Assembly: GCA_001801495.1 (NCBI GenBank)
Contig: MGXW01000091.1
Span: 4,670 to 33,046, forward strand
Origin: Gammaproteobacteria bacterium RIFCSPHIGHO2_12_FULL_37_34
GTDB lineage: Bacteria; Pseudomonadota; Gammaproteobacteria; DSM-16500
DNA: 28,377 nt
Direction of reading: 5' to 3'
Below are positions 8,441-15,660 of this stretch, one piece after another (within the stretch, counting starts at the first letter, position 1; each line of letters starts with the position of its first letter). The translations under genes were made by a program, and so were the position numbers. The notes beneath the pieces were generated by a model. It searched no databases. It was not told the origin of the DNA and saw only the letters and a program-made list of their open reading frames with translations.

Positions 8441-8623
8441 GAAAGCGGCTCCCGCTAAGCATAACGCTTCGCGTAAATACTGCCCTAAATAAATTTTTTC
8501 GTAAACTTTTTTGTTAGTAGCTAGCTTTTAGCAATGTTAAATGACTTATTTTTGAACAAAAGCATTTGCTTATAATGCTCAATATGTTTTTTAATGATAG
8601 ATTCATAAATTCGTTTCATATTG

Positions 8624-8651
8624 ACTAATATACGATGGCCCGTATATTAGT
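8624..8651. repeat. 11-base perfect dyad upstream of pyrC
   Basis: ACTAATATACG (8624-8634) and CGTATATTAGT (8641-8651) are exact reverse complements around the loop ATGGCC. No T run follows, so it is more likely an operator or RNA structure than a terminator. It lies 104 bases before the dihydroorotase ATG. Confidence 0.75.
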
Positions 8652-8685
8652 TAGGAATGTATAGATTGAATTTAGTTTGTGCAAA

Positions 8686-8718
8686 AATCCCATAATCAAT
8701 AAAAGTAAATATGGGATT
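8686..8718. repeat. 9-base dyad in the pyrC leader
   Basis: AATCCCATA (8686-8694) and TATGGGATT (8710-8718) are exact reverse complements with a 15-base AT-rich loop. It sits 37 bases before the dihydroorotase start, in the likely leader mRNA, where a hairpin could affect expression. Confidence 0.7.
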
Positions 8719-8754
8719 GTGTAGTGGATTTATTATGCTTTTGCTTGGGGTGAT

Positions 8755-9975
8755 ATGTTACATATTACTGGTGCGTTATCTCTTGATGGCAACCCAATAG
8801 AATTAACACTGCCAAGTCAACAATCATCTGAATTACATGCAGAGGGTTTAACTATTTTCCCTGGTTTAATTGATCCGCATGTTCACTTCCGTACACCTGG
8901 CATGGAACACAAAGAGGATTGGCATACTGCTGCACGTGCTGCTATTTGCGGTGGTTATACGACAGTTCTTGATATGCCAAATACCATTCCACCTACCGTT
9001 ACTGCAGAATTGCTACAAGAAAAAAAGGCGCTCATTCATCAGCAATTAGCAGAAGCCAATATCCCTTTACATTATGAACTTTATTTTGGGGCAGACAAAA
9101 AGCATTTGCAGGAAATTCATCGTGTTTGGCACGATGTAATTGGTGTCAAAGTTTTTATGGGGTGTAGTACAGGTAACTTAGTGATAGATGATGACGAAAG
9201 TTTGCATCAGGTTTTTAAAATGGCTGCCGAATTAAACTTATTAGTTGCGGTGCATGCTGAAGATGAAGCTATGATTCGCAAACGTCAAGTTAAATTTAGT
9301 CAGACAAAAAAATATAGCGATCATTCCATCATTCGTCATGAGGCTGTTGCTGCAACTGCGGTTCTAAAAGCTATTCAATTGGCGCGTGAATATAAAACGC
9401 GTTTATATATTTTGCATGTTAGTACAATAGATGAGCTTGCCTTGATCCAATCTGCGAAAGCAGAAGGATTGACCGTGTATGCAGAAACCACGCCGCATCA
9501 TTTATTTTTACATGAAGGTGCGTACGTGGATTTGCAAGGGAAAGCAGTGGTGAATCCTCCCTTGCGTCATCATAAACACCATCAAGCATTGTGGGATGCG
9601 ATACATGATGGCACGATTGATACCATTGGTTCTGATCACGCACCACATCTGGAAAGTGAAAAAGCACGAGTGTATGGTGAATGCCCATCTGGCATGCCAG
9701 GCATTGAAACAACGTTGCCATTGTTACTCACGGCGTATCATGCTGGAACAATCTCATTGCAACGGATTGTTGAATTAACTTGTACGCGAGTACGCGACAT
9801 ATTTAAACTCGAACCAAATCATGATTATGTATTAGTGGATTTACGCAAAACGAAAGTAGTAAATAACGATGAATTGCAAACCAAATGCAAATGGTCAGCA
9901 TTTGCCGGGCGCAAGCTTATTGGTTGGCCAGTGTATACCATTATTAGCGGTCAAATATTTGATCTCGCGTATTAA
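8755..9975 (+). CDS. pyrC: dihydroorotase (amidohydrolase type)
   Basis: It interconverts N-carbamoyl-aspartate and dihydroorotate, the third step of pyrimidine synthesis. The metal-site residues are all visible: DPHVHFR at 40-46 (H42, H44), GVKVFMG with the carboxylated lysine K132, H168 in VAVHAED, H221 in ILHVST, and SDHAPH with D294. NTIPPT and the CPSGMPGIETTLPLLL loop are typical. At 406 aa it is nearer the larger DHOase/allantoinase-like class than the roughly 348-aa E. coli PyrC. The start ATG follows GGGGTGAT. It stands alone, with no other pyr gene beside it. The presence of every catalytic ligand argues for an active enzyme rather than a PyrC-like structural homologue. Confidence 0.92.
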   Translation: MLHITGALSLDGNPIELTLPSQQSSELHAEGLTIFPGLIDPHVHFRTPGMEHKEDWHTAARAAICGGYTTVLDMPNTIPPTVTAELLQEKKALIHQQLAEANIPLHYELYFGADKKHLQEIHRVWHDVIGVKVFMGCSTGNLVIDDDESLHQVFKMAAELNLLVAVHAEDEAMIRKRQVKFSQTKKYSDHSIIRHEAVAATAVLKAIQLAREYKTRLYILHVSTIDELALIQSAKAEGLTVYAETTPHHLFLHEGAYVDLQGKAVVNPPLRHHKHHQALWDAIHDGTIDTIGSDHAPHLESEKARVYGECPSGMPGIETTLPLLLTAYHAGTISLQRIVELTCTRVRDIFKLEPNHDYVLVDLRKTKVVNNDELQTKCKWSAFAGRKLIGWPVYTIISGQIFDLAY

Positions 9976-9988
9976 AACTGAAAAGCGG

Positions 9989-10017
9989 TTGCAGGGCATA
10001 GGTTTATACCCTATAAT
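9989..10017 (+). promoter_or_regulatory. promoter of rplU-rpmA-obgE
   Basis: -35 TTGCAG (9989-9994), 17-base spacer, consensus -10 TATAAT (10012-10017), then CGTCC. It lies between the dihydroorotase stop and the rplU ATG, giving a leader of about 43 bases. Confidence 0.75.
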
Positions 10018-10065
10018 CGTCCTCTTTTTAAGACCATTTATTGAAAAAATAGTTGGAGTTTTACA

Positions 10066-10377
10066 ATGTACGCAGTGATTTTAAGCGGTGGCAAACAATA
10101 TCGGGTTAAAGAAGGGGATACTTTAAAGTTGGAATCTTTGCCTGAAGCAGTAGGCCAAACTGTTAATTTTGATAAAGTTTTGCTAGTTGGTGAAGGTAGT
10201 GATATTCAATTAGGCGCCCCTTATTTAAAAAATGGTAAAGTTTCTGCTACTGTAGTTTCTGAAGGGCGACACAAGAAAATTCATATTATTAAGTTTCATC
10301 GACGCAAGCACCATGAAAAATGGCAAGGACACAGGCAAAATTATACAGAAGTAAAAATTACCGAAATTAAAGCTTAA
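10066..10377 (+). CDS. rplU: 50S ribosomal protein L21
   Basis: A 23S rRNA-binding protein of the large subunit. At 103 aa it has exactly the E. coli length. It begins MYAVILSGGKQYRVKEGDTLKLE and contains the conserved KIHIIKFHRRKHHEKWQGHR region. GGAG lies upstream of the ATG at suitable spacing. It is the first gene of the conserved rplU-rpmA-obgE cluster and is separated from rpmA by 14 bases. Confidence 0.98.
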   Translation: MYAVILSGGKQYRVKEGDTLKLESLPEAVGQTVNFDKVLLVGEGSDIQLGAPYLKNGKVSATVVSEGRHKKIHIIKFHRRKHHEKWQGHRQNYTEVKITEIKA

Positions 10378-10391
10378 AAGGCAGATACAAA

Positions 10392-10667
10392 ATGGCACAT
10401 AAAAAAGCGGGCGGCAGTACACGAAATGGTCGTGATTCTCAGCCTAAATATCTAGGCATTAAACGTTATGGTGGCCAAGTAGTTAAAGCAGGTGAAATCA
10501 TTGTGCGGCAACGTGGCACCCAATTTCATCCTGGTATGCATGTTGGTATAGGAAAAGATCACACTTTATACGCCTTAAAAGCTGGTCGTGTAAAATTTGG
10601 CGTGAAGGGTGCATTACATAAGCGTTGTGTCAGTATTGATCCATTAGAAGCTGCTTCACTCGGATAG
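10392..10667 (+). CDS. rpmA: 50S ribosomal protein L27
   Basis: L27 reaches the peptidyl-transferase centre with its N-terminal tail. The sequence starts MAHKKAGGSTRNGRDSQPKYLG, the universal L27 signature, with the mature tail directly after Met, so no N-terminal cleavage extension of the Firmicutes type is present. GTQFHPG and VGIGKDHTLYAL are conserved. Length 91 aa. It sits between rplU and obgE in the usual order. Confidence 0.98.
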   Translation: MAHKKAGGSTRNGRDSQPKYLGIKRYGGQVVKAGEIIVRQRGTQFHPGMHVGIGKDHTLYALKAGRVKFGVKGALHKRCVSIDPLEAASLG

Positions 10668-10703
10668 GAAACATGATCTGCGTGCAGTGCATCTAACCTA
10701 CCT

Positions 10704-11708
10704 ATGAAATTCGTCGATGAAGCTAAAATTTATGTCCAAGCTGGGAAAGGTGGTGATGGCGCCTGTAGCTTTCTTCGCTTAAAATTTATGCCATTTGGTG
10801 GCCCAGATGGTGGTGATGGAGGAGATGGTGGTAGTATTTTTCTTCTTGCCCACCATGGTATGAATACCTTAATAGATTATCGTTTCATTCATACTTACGA
10901 AGCTAAAGATGGCGAAAAAGGTGGTGGCCGTAATTGTTCTGGAAAAAGTGGGCAAGATTTAATGCTGCACGTTCCTGTTGGCACCATGGTTTATGATGAT
11001 CACACTAATGAATTGATTGGTGATTTAACGCAAGCAGGGCAAACATTGTGTGTCGCTTACGGAGGACGTCATGGAATTGGTAATGCAAAGTTTAAAAGTA
11101 GTATCAATCGTTCTCCTCGCCGAACCATTCCCGGTCAAGAAGGCGAATCTCGCAATCTTCGTTTAGAACTTAAAGTATTGGCAGATGTTGGTTTAGTGGG
11201 CATGCCTAATGCTGGTAAATCGACTCTCATTAGTGCAATGTCTGCTGCACGTCCTAAAATTGCTGATTATCCTTTTACTACTTTATATCCTCAACTCGGA
11301 GTTGTTCGAGTTTCGCAATTTCATAGTTTTGTCATTGCGGATTTACCTGGGTTAATAGAAGGGGCAGCAACTGGCGCAGGCTTAGGGATACGGTTTTTAA
11401 AACATGTTGCTCGTACGCGTTTATTATTGCATGTTGTTGATATGTTTCCCGTGGATGGTAGTGATCCTGTAGCGCAAGTCAAAGCCATTAGCAATGAGCT
11501 TGGTTTATATAGCGAAGACTTATTAAATAAAGAACGTTGGCTGGTATTAAATAAGGCTGATTTGTTGCCACCAGATGAAGTAGAAAAAGTAAAAGCAGAT
11601 ATTGTGGAGCGGCTTTATTGGCAAAGCCGAGTATTTGTGGTTTCAGGCTTGGCGAAGCAGGGGTTAGATGAGTTGGCACAAGAAGCCATGCGGTATTTGG
11701 AAGCTTAA
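10704..11708 (+). CDS. obgE: GTPase ObgE/CgtA
   Basis: An essential GTPase that acts in 50S maturation and stress responses. The glycine-rich Obg fold is residues 1-158 (AGKGGDGACSF, GGPDGGDGGDGG). The G domain has G1 GMPNAGKST (166-174), the switch I threonine in YPFTTLYP, G3 DLPGLIEGA (213) and G4 NKAD (283-286), followed by VVSGLAKQGLDEL as G5. It is short at 334 aa and lacks the acidic C-terminal extension of the E. coli protein. The glycine-rich entry reads RLKFMPFGGP where most homologues have RREKF.PKGGP. No clear Shine-Dalgarno is seen before the ATG, so coupling to rpmA is possible. Confidence 0.97.
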   Translation: MKFVDEAKIYVQAGKGGDGACSFLRLKFMPFGGPDGGDGGDGGSIFLLAHHGMNTLIDYRFIHTYEAKDGEKGGGRNCSGKSGQDLMLHVPVGTMVYDDHTNELIGDLTQAGQTLCVAYGGRHGIGNAKFKSSINRSPRRTIPGQEGESRNLRLELKVLADVGLVGMPNAGKSTLISAMSAARPKIADYPFTTLYPQLGVVRVSQFHSFVIADLPGLIEGAATGAGLGIRFLKHVARTRLLLHVVDMFPVDGSDPVAQVKAISNELGLYSEDLLNKERWLVLNKADLLPPDEVEKVKADIVERLYWQSRVFVVSGLAKQGLDELAQEAMRYLEA

Positions 11709-11728
11709 ACGATATTCACACAATCGTT
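11708..11728. terminator. dyad between convergent obgE and pilin genes
   Basis: AACGAT (11708-11713) and ATCGTT (11723-11728) form a perfect 6-base stem in the 25-base gap between the convergent stops. There is no T run, so termination is only a possibility. Confidence 0.3.
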
Positions 11729-11733
11729 GATAA

Positions 11734-12126
11734 TCACCAGCACTCTTCTACCTTACCTGTACCAGTCATGCCTTTTTCTCCGTTTGAATTTAACGTGAGA
11801 ACATTGCAAGCAAGATCATGTTTGGCTTGGAAGCCGTGTGGTGTAGCAAGGAGTGTGAAATCATTATCATGATTGCGAATGGCGAGTTGATAATGGTTTT
11901 TTCCGGTTTGGTTTGGAAAATGCAAAGTAGTAAGCGTTGCCCCTCGATAGGTATGATGTTCAATATAATATTGTTCCATTGCGATTGCTAGTTTCGATAA
12001 GGTAATCGTTGCTTCCATTCGACGTGCTTGAACAAGATACGGCGTGTAAAGTGGCACGCTGATGAACGCTAATATGCTCACAATAACGAGTGTTGCAAGT
12101 AATTCGATGAGGTGAAAACCGTTCAC
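11734..12126 (-). CDS. PilE-like minor type IV pilin, GTG start
   Basis: A prepilin-type inner-membrane protein. The N-terminus reads MNG, then FHLIELLATLVIVSILAFISVPLY: very short leader, cleavage after Gly, Glu at +5, hydrophobic helix, then YLVQARRMEATITLSKLAIAMEQYY as in PilE-type minor pilins. Two C-terminal-half cysteines (CNVL and ECW) could form the usual D-loop disulfide. The start is GTG at 12126, overlapping the kinase stop codon (GTGA); an in-frame stop just upstream rules out a longer leader. Length 130 aa. The 3-residue leader is shorter than usual. It probably depends on translational coupling to the kinase gene, since no ribosome binding site is evident. Confidence 0.88.
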   Translation of the reverse strand: MNGFHLIELLATLVIVSILAFISVPLYTPYLVQARRMEATITLSKLAIAMEQYYIEHHTYRGATLTTLHFPNQTGKNHYQLAIRNHDNDFTLLATPHGFQAKHDLACNVLTLNSNGEKGMTGTGKVEECW

Positions 12127-13127
12127 ATCAAGCGCTTACTTGCATAATAGGCAGCACCCATAAAAGCATGTTCCGTGTTGCAAAGTACGGCTAATGGAAA
12201 TTGTTGACGCAAATTCAAATAAGCAGGTGAAGATTCAATACCATTATAAAAATCAGGGTGATCAAATATTTCTAGATGATTGAGTATCACACCTCCTGTC
12301 AACCAAAGACCACCATCAGGCATAAATGAAAGTTGTACGGTGCCGACTAATAAACCGAGATACCAAGCAAAAGTTGCTAGCGTTTCATTTGCTTGACCAC
12401 GACGTACTAAGTTACCAATTTCTTCTGATGTTCTATATTTAGCATGACGATCAAAATAAGAGTGAAGGCGGACAATTCCGCGACCTGCTAATATTTTTTC
12501 AAATGTTAACGTTTCATTTTCTTTTAGGAGACCATCGCTACGTAAAAAACGAAGCAAATCATGATGTCGTTCTAAATAAATTTTTTCGGTAAGCGGTGGT
12601 GTTGTAATTCCAATATGGCCAACTTCATTGGTGCCTAACCAAAAATCACCGTTTGTTAGCAATAAACCATCTTTTAGTCCTACACCTGTCCCTATTCCTA
12701 AGGCAACTCGTCGACCAAGAGGATTTATTTTTGCTTGATTTAGCGATTTAATATTTTTAGTTTCCTCAATGTAAGAAGTGAATGTAGCGCAAATAACAGG
12801 AGAGTAATCATGCACAATAGCAAATGGCGGCCATTGTTGTTGTTTGGCTAATGCTGCAAAACCCATAGGATAAGGATAACCTGCTGCTAATTGCAAATAT
12901 TCGCCATCATATTGGCCTGCTGCGCCAATACAAATGGAATCGGCATCTGTCATTTTAATTTCTAAAAGATTTTCTAAAGCGGTAGATAATTCATCTAAAG
13001 AAGTATGCGATTGAATTTTAACACAAGCTCGTTTTTTGCATTGAAACGCATTATTTTTTCTGTATTCAACGATTGCTGCTGCACATTTAGTAGCGCCTAA
13101 ATCCCAGGCTATAATTTTTTTTGGCAT
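12123..13127 (-). CDS. glk: glucokinase-family sugar kinase
   Basis: Predicted to phosphorylate glucose with ATP. The ASKHA-fold features are present: phosphate-1 WDLGATKCAAAIVE (D9), phosphate-2 GIGTGVGLKDG (144-154), EVGHIG (E168, H171, equivalent to the sugar-binding E157/H160 of E. coli Glk) and the adenosine-motif region LTGGVI near 290. The catalytic Asp is D107. The residue before it is His (HDYSP), whereas E. coli has Asn-Asp, so sugar specificity could differ. Length 334 aa. It lies 23 bases after the sugar porter stop in the same orientation, which supports a transport-plus-phosphorylation role. Confidence 0.85.
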   Translation of the reverse strand: MPKKIIAWDLGATKCAAAIVEYRKNNAFQCKKRACVKIQSHTSLDELSTALENLLEIKMTDADSICIGAAGQYDGEYLQLAAGYPYPMGFAALAKQQQWPPFAIVHDYSPVICATFTSYIEETKNIKSLNQAKINPLGRRVALGIGTGVGLKDGLLLTNGDFWLGTNEVGHIGITTPPLTEKIYLERHHDLLRFLRSDGLLKENETLTFEKILAGRGIVRLHSYFDRHAKYRTSEEIGNLVRRGQANETLATFAWYLGLLVGTVQLSFMPDGGLWLTGGVILNHLEIFDHPDFYNGIESSPAYLNLRQQFPLAVLCNTEHAFMGAAYYASKRLM

Positions 13128-13150
13128 AAGTTTTTCAGACTAGTCAGTAT

Positions 13151-14530
13151 TTATTCTGTCTCTGGCGATAATTGGGGAACAAAAACAGGTTGACCAATTT
13201 CACGCACAGTTATTCCTCGGCGAATATTGTCTTCAATTTTTTCTAATGACACACCTTTTGTTTCAGGTATTTTATAATAACAATAAACGAATCCTACAAT
13301 ACACATGATGGCATAAAGCATAAAAGTGTTGGTAGGACCAAGTGCGTGAAGTAAAGTTAGAAATGTCGATGACACAACAAAATTCCATAGCCAACAACTA
13401 AACACAGCCACACTCATTGCCGCACCACGAACATCAAGCGGAAAAATTTCAGAAACGAGTAACCATAGCATAGCGCCCAAACTAAATGCGAAACAGATTA
13501 CATAAGTAAAAGTGCTAAGTACCGCAATGGTACGCAGGGATGTACTATCCCATTGAAATGCTAAACTAAGGGCAATTAAGCTTAAGCCCATACCAATTAA
13601 ACCAGTCAATAATAATTTACGGCGACCGATTTTATCCAAATAAAAGACTGCAAAAATAGTAGCAAGGACATTCACAACCCCAATCCCAACGGTTGCTAGA
13701 ATAGAACTGGATGTGTCTTGAAAACCGGCGATTTGGAAAATAGTTGGAGCATAATAAATGATAGTATTAATACCTGTCACTTGTTGAAAAAAACCAAGCG
13801 CTATTCCCATAAATAATACAGGGCGAATCCAAGGTGCAAAAATTTCTGAAATTTTAGCTTCACGTAGATTTAAACTATTTTTAATTTCTGTCAATTCTGA
13901 ATCGATGTGAGTAGTATGGCGCAAATAGATGAGCGTATTTCTAGCTTGATCGAATTTTTTTTGCTTTGCTAACCATCGAGGACTTTCAGGTAAAAACAAC
14001 ATGCCGATTCCTAACAAAATAGCAGGTAATAAGCCGATAGCAAACATTAAGCGCCAGGAAGTTTCAACATCAGTAAACGCATAATTGATAAAATAAGAAC
14101 ACATGATGCCAATAGTAATTGCTAATTGATTAAGTGAAACCAACCCTCCACGCCATTCTTGCGGGGCAACTTCGGCAATATAAAGTGGTGCGGTATAAGA
14201 GCCAATACCTATTGCAATACCAATACAAATTCGGCCAAACAGAATTGCATTCACGCTGGTTGCTAGAGAGGCAATTAATGTACCGACAATAAACATACCA
14301 GAAATAATAAGAATAATTTTGCGGCGTCCGTAATAATCGGTTAATCGTCCGCTACTTAATGAACCAAGCATCGCGCCCACCAATACGCTGCTGACAATTA
14401 ATTCTTTCATGAGGATGGATAGCGGGAAGCTTTTTTCAATAAATAATAAAGCGCCCGAGATAATACCGGTATCAAAACCAAACAACAATCCTGTTAAAGC
14501 TGCAATTGCACAAACTAATTGAATAGCCAT
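13151..14530 (-). CDS. MFS sugar/H+ symporter (sugar porter family)
   Basis: An inner-membrane sugar importer related to GalP/XylE/AraE. The 459-aa protein has 12 predicted helices and the sugar porter signatures: GLLFGFDTGIISGAL in helix 1, GRLTDYYGRRK in loop 2-3, PESPRWL before the central loop, QQVTGINTIIYYAPTIF in helix 7, DKIGRRKLL in loop 8-9 and PETKGVSLE at the end. The ATG at 14530 has AGAGGA upstream. With the kinase 23 bases downstream it probably forms a glucose (or related hexose) uptake unit. The exact substrate cannot be read from the sequence. Confidence 0.93.
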   Translation of the reverse strand: MAIQLVCAIAALTGLLFGFDTGIISGALLFIEKSFPLSILMKELIVSSVLVGAMLGSLSSGRLTDYYGRRKIILIISGMFIVGTLIASLATSVNAILFGRICIGIAIGIGSYTAPLYIAEVAPQEWRGGLVSLNQLAITIGIMCSYFINYAFTDVETSWRLMFAIGLLPAILLGIGMLFLPESPRWLAKQKKFDQARNTLIYLRHTTHIDSELTEIKNSLNLREAKISEIFAPWIRPVLFMGIALGFFQQVTGINTIIYYAPTIFQIAGFQDTSSSILATVGIGVVNVLATIFAVFYLDKIGRRKLLLTGLIGMGLSLIALSLAFQWDSTSLRTIAVLSTFTYVICFAFSLGAMLWLLVSEIFPLDVRGAAMSVAVFSCWLWNFVVSSTFLTLLHALGPTNTFMLYAIMCIVGFVYCYYKIPETKGVSLEKIEDNIRRGITVREIGQPVFVPQLSPETE

Positions 14531-14627
14531 GCTGATTGTCCTCTTCCATGTTAAGAGCAGGCTGGTATATTAACGCCAATAAGATAGCTTATACAAGAGT
14601 CTAATGGGTCTAATGAGGGTATAAAAC

Positions 14628-14906
14628 ATGAATCATCTTAATGTAAAAAATAGTTCAAAATTAACACAAGAATATGCTGGGGTTGCGTGCAAGTGGGCTA
14701 CTATAATGGGTGTGTTAACGTTTTTGTCCGAGCATCGGTCATCTTCTCGTTCTATTCTAATTTTTGCTCTCGTGAGCGGATTGGTTGGAACATTGGGAGG
14801 GGCATCGCTTGCTTTGCTTCACTCGCATGGTTTATTTTCTCATTCAGATCGAGATAGCGAGAACCATGCGGCAAGAGATAGCTTAAGACAAAGCAATGGG
14901 ATCTAA
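14628..14906 (+). CDS. small membrane protein, 92 aa, unknown
   Basis: Not recognised. GAGGG lies 7 bases before the ATG. There is one clear membrane helix (about residues 42-65: ILIFALVSGLVGTLGGASLALL) with a short hydrophobic patch before it, and a hydrophilic C-terminus rich in Ser, His, Asp and Arg. It is divergent from the sugar porter; between them the 8-base direct repeat GTCTAATG occurs at 14599-14606 and 14608-14615, in the likely 5' leader of this gene. It converges on the small membrane gene at 14936-15199. Confidence 0.6.
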   Translation: MNHLNVKNSSKLTQEYAGVACKWATIMGVLTFLSEHRSSSRSILIFALVSGLVGTLGGASLALLHSHGLFSHSDRDSENHAARDSLRQSNGI

Positions 14907-14917
14907 ATTGATTTTTT

Positions 14918-14945
14918 GTAACCCCAGGTGAGGAGTTACGATTTT
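14918..14945 (+). terminator. possible terminator of the 92-aa gene
   Basis: GTAACCCC (14918-14925) and GGAGTTAC (14932-14939) pair with one mismatch around a short loop and are followed by GATTTT on the plus strand. The structure overlaps the last codons of the convergent gene. Confidence 0.4.
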
Positions 14946-15199
14946 CCTCTCACATAGTAGCCAGCCAATGCCATAGTTAAACCAATGATGCCATTTAATG
15001 CTATGCCAGCAAAATTCGGCTGCAATATCATTAAAGCGATACATACAATAAAAACTATACAGATTGCGGCAATGGTTGCAATAAATAGCCATTTATCCTT
15101 AAATCTTCTTAACTTTGCATCCTCTGGTTCTTCTTTATTTTTTGATTTTATATGAACATCAAGATGCGCAGCTAATTCCTCAAGATTGATATTTGTCAT
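14936..15199 (-). CDS. small two-helix membrane protein, partner of a ribbon-helix-helix gene
   Basis: Not recognised. The 87-aa product has a charged N-terminal half (residues 1-36; EELAAHLDVHIKSKNKEEPEDAKLRRF) and two adjacent membrane helices (about 38-59 WLFIATIAAICIVFIVCIAL and 64-82 FAGIALNGIIGLTMALAGYY), ending in RGKS. Its ATG overlaps the stop of the upstream regulator gene (ATGA at 15196-15199), a sign of tight coupling. The pairing of a DNA-binding protein with a small membrane protein recalls toxin-antitoxin or addiction modules, but also ordinary local regulators; the sequence does not decide. Confidence 0.7.
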   Translation of the reverse strand: MTNINLEELAAHLDVHIKSKNKEEPEDAKLRRFKDKWLFIATIAAICIVFIVCIALMILQPNFAGIALNGIIGLTMALAGYYVRGKS

Positions 15200-15411
15200 A
15201 ATCCTATGATCTCGCCCTCTTTTTCTCCTTTGTCATTTAACACTACTAAATGATTGCCTTTTTTTTTGTTTTTTAAAGCTACTTGCATAAGGGCGAGAGA
15301 TTTTCGCAGTAAATCGCTTTTCGTTAAATGGTTATCTTGAGAAAGCTGTTCTAGCATGTCATTAGTTTCTGGTGACAGATGTAAAGACATTTTGACAGTT
15401 GCTCTACTCAT
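15196..15411 (-). CDS. ribbon-helix-helix DNA-binding protein, 71 aa
   Basis: An Arc/MetJ/CopG-like fold: a beta strand (VKMSLHLSPET), then two helices (NDMLEQLSQDN, TKSDLLRKSLALMQVALKNKK), then a short tail ending in strands (GNHLVVLNDKGEKEGEIIGL). Such proteins bind DNA as dimers and usually repress their own promoter. The ATG at 15411 has GAGGA upstream. The promoter just ahead carries two nested inverted repeats, an expected operator layout. It is co-translated with the small membrane protein gene. It could be an antitoxin or a plain regulator. Confidence 0.82.
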   Translation of the reverse strand: MSRATVKMSLHLSPETNDMLEQLSQDNHLTKSDLLRKSLALMQVALKNKKKGNHLVVLNDKGEKEGEIIGL

Positions 15412-15436
15412 ATATTGATCCTCGTGTATAAGTACT

Positions 15437-15479
15437 TAATTTATGCTTAAATTATGTAGCATATCAATCATAATTTCAA
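15437..15479 (-). promoter_or_regulatory. promoter with nested inverted repeats (RHH operon)
   Basis: On the minus strand: -35 TTGAAA (plus 15474-15479), 17-base spacer, -10 CATAAT (plus 15451-15456). AAATTATG (15449-15456) and CATAATTT (15469-15476) are exact reverse complements 12 bases apart, covering both promoter elements. TAATTTA (15437-15443) and TAAATTA (15448-15454) form a second dyad over the -10 and start region. This is a good candidate autoregulatory operator. Confidence 0.65.
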
Positions 15480-15660
15480 CATGTAATTTATTCGTCTAAC
15501 AAGCCTCGTTTTCCTTACACGAGCAATAGTGACATGGGTGCGGCATCATAGAGAATGTTCATTGAACTGAGTCATTTGTTGGCATGATCAAGTAACGCAT
15601 TATGCTTCCCGCACTTGCTCATGGACGCAAGGATACCCTTTGTCGTAAAAAACACTCCTC

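Larger units (their letters stand above)
8310..8754. other. 445-base non-coding stretch with hairpins
   Basis: No convincing gene lies between the coiled-coil gene and dihydroorotase, which are divergent, so both promoters should be here. A consensus TATAAT occurs at 8571-8576 on the plus strand without a well-spaced -35. The stretch holds three inverted repeats, listed separately, and is strongly AT-rich outside 8410-8480. Confidence 0.7.

Noticed and set aside
8310..8754. PmrA-type box (cTTAA-rich) upstream of the coiled-coil gene
   Set aside because: CTTAAGTATTA near the start resembles it but has an extra base and no second half in register.
15480..15660. tRNA or small RNA in the gap after wrbA
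   Set aside because: No cloverleaf or CCA end could be drawn; only the short dyad CTCGT/ACGAG is present.
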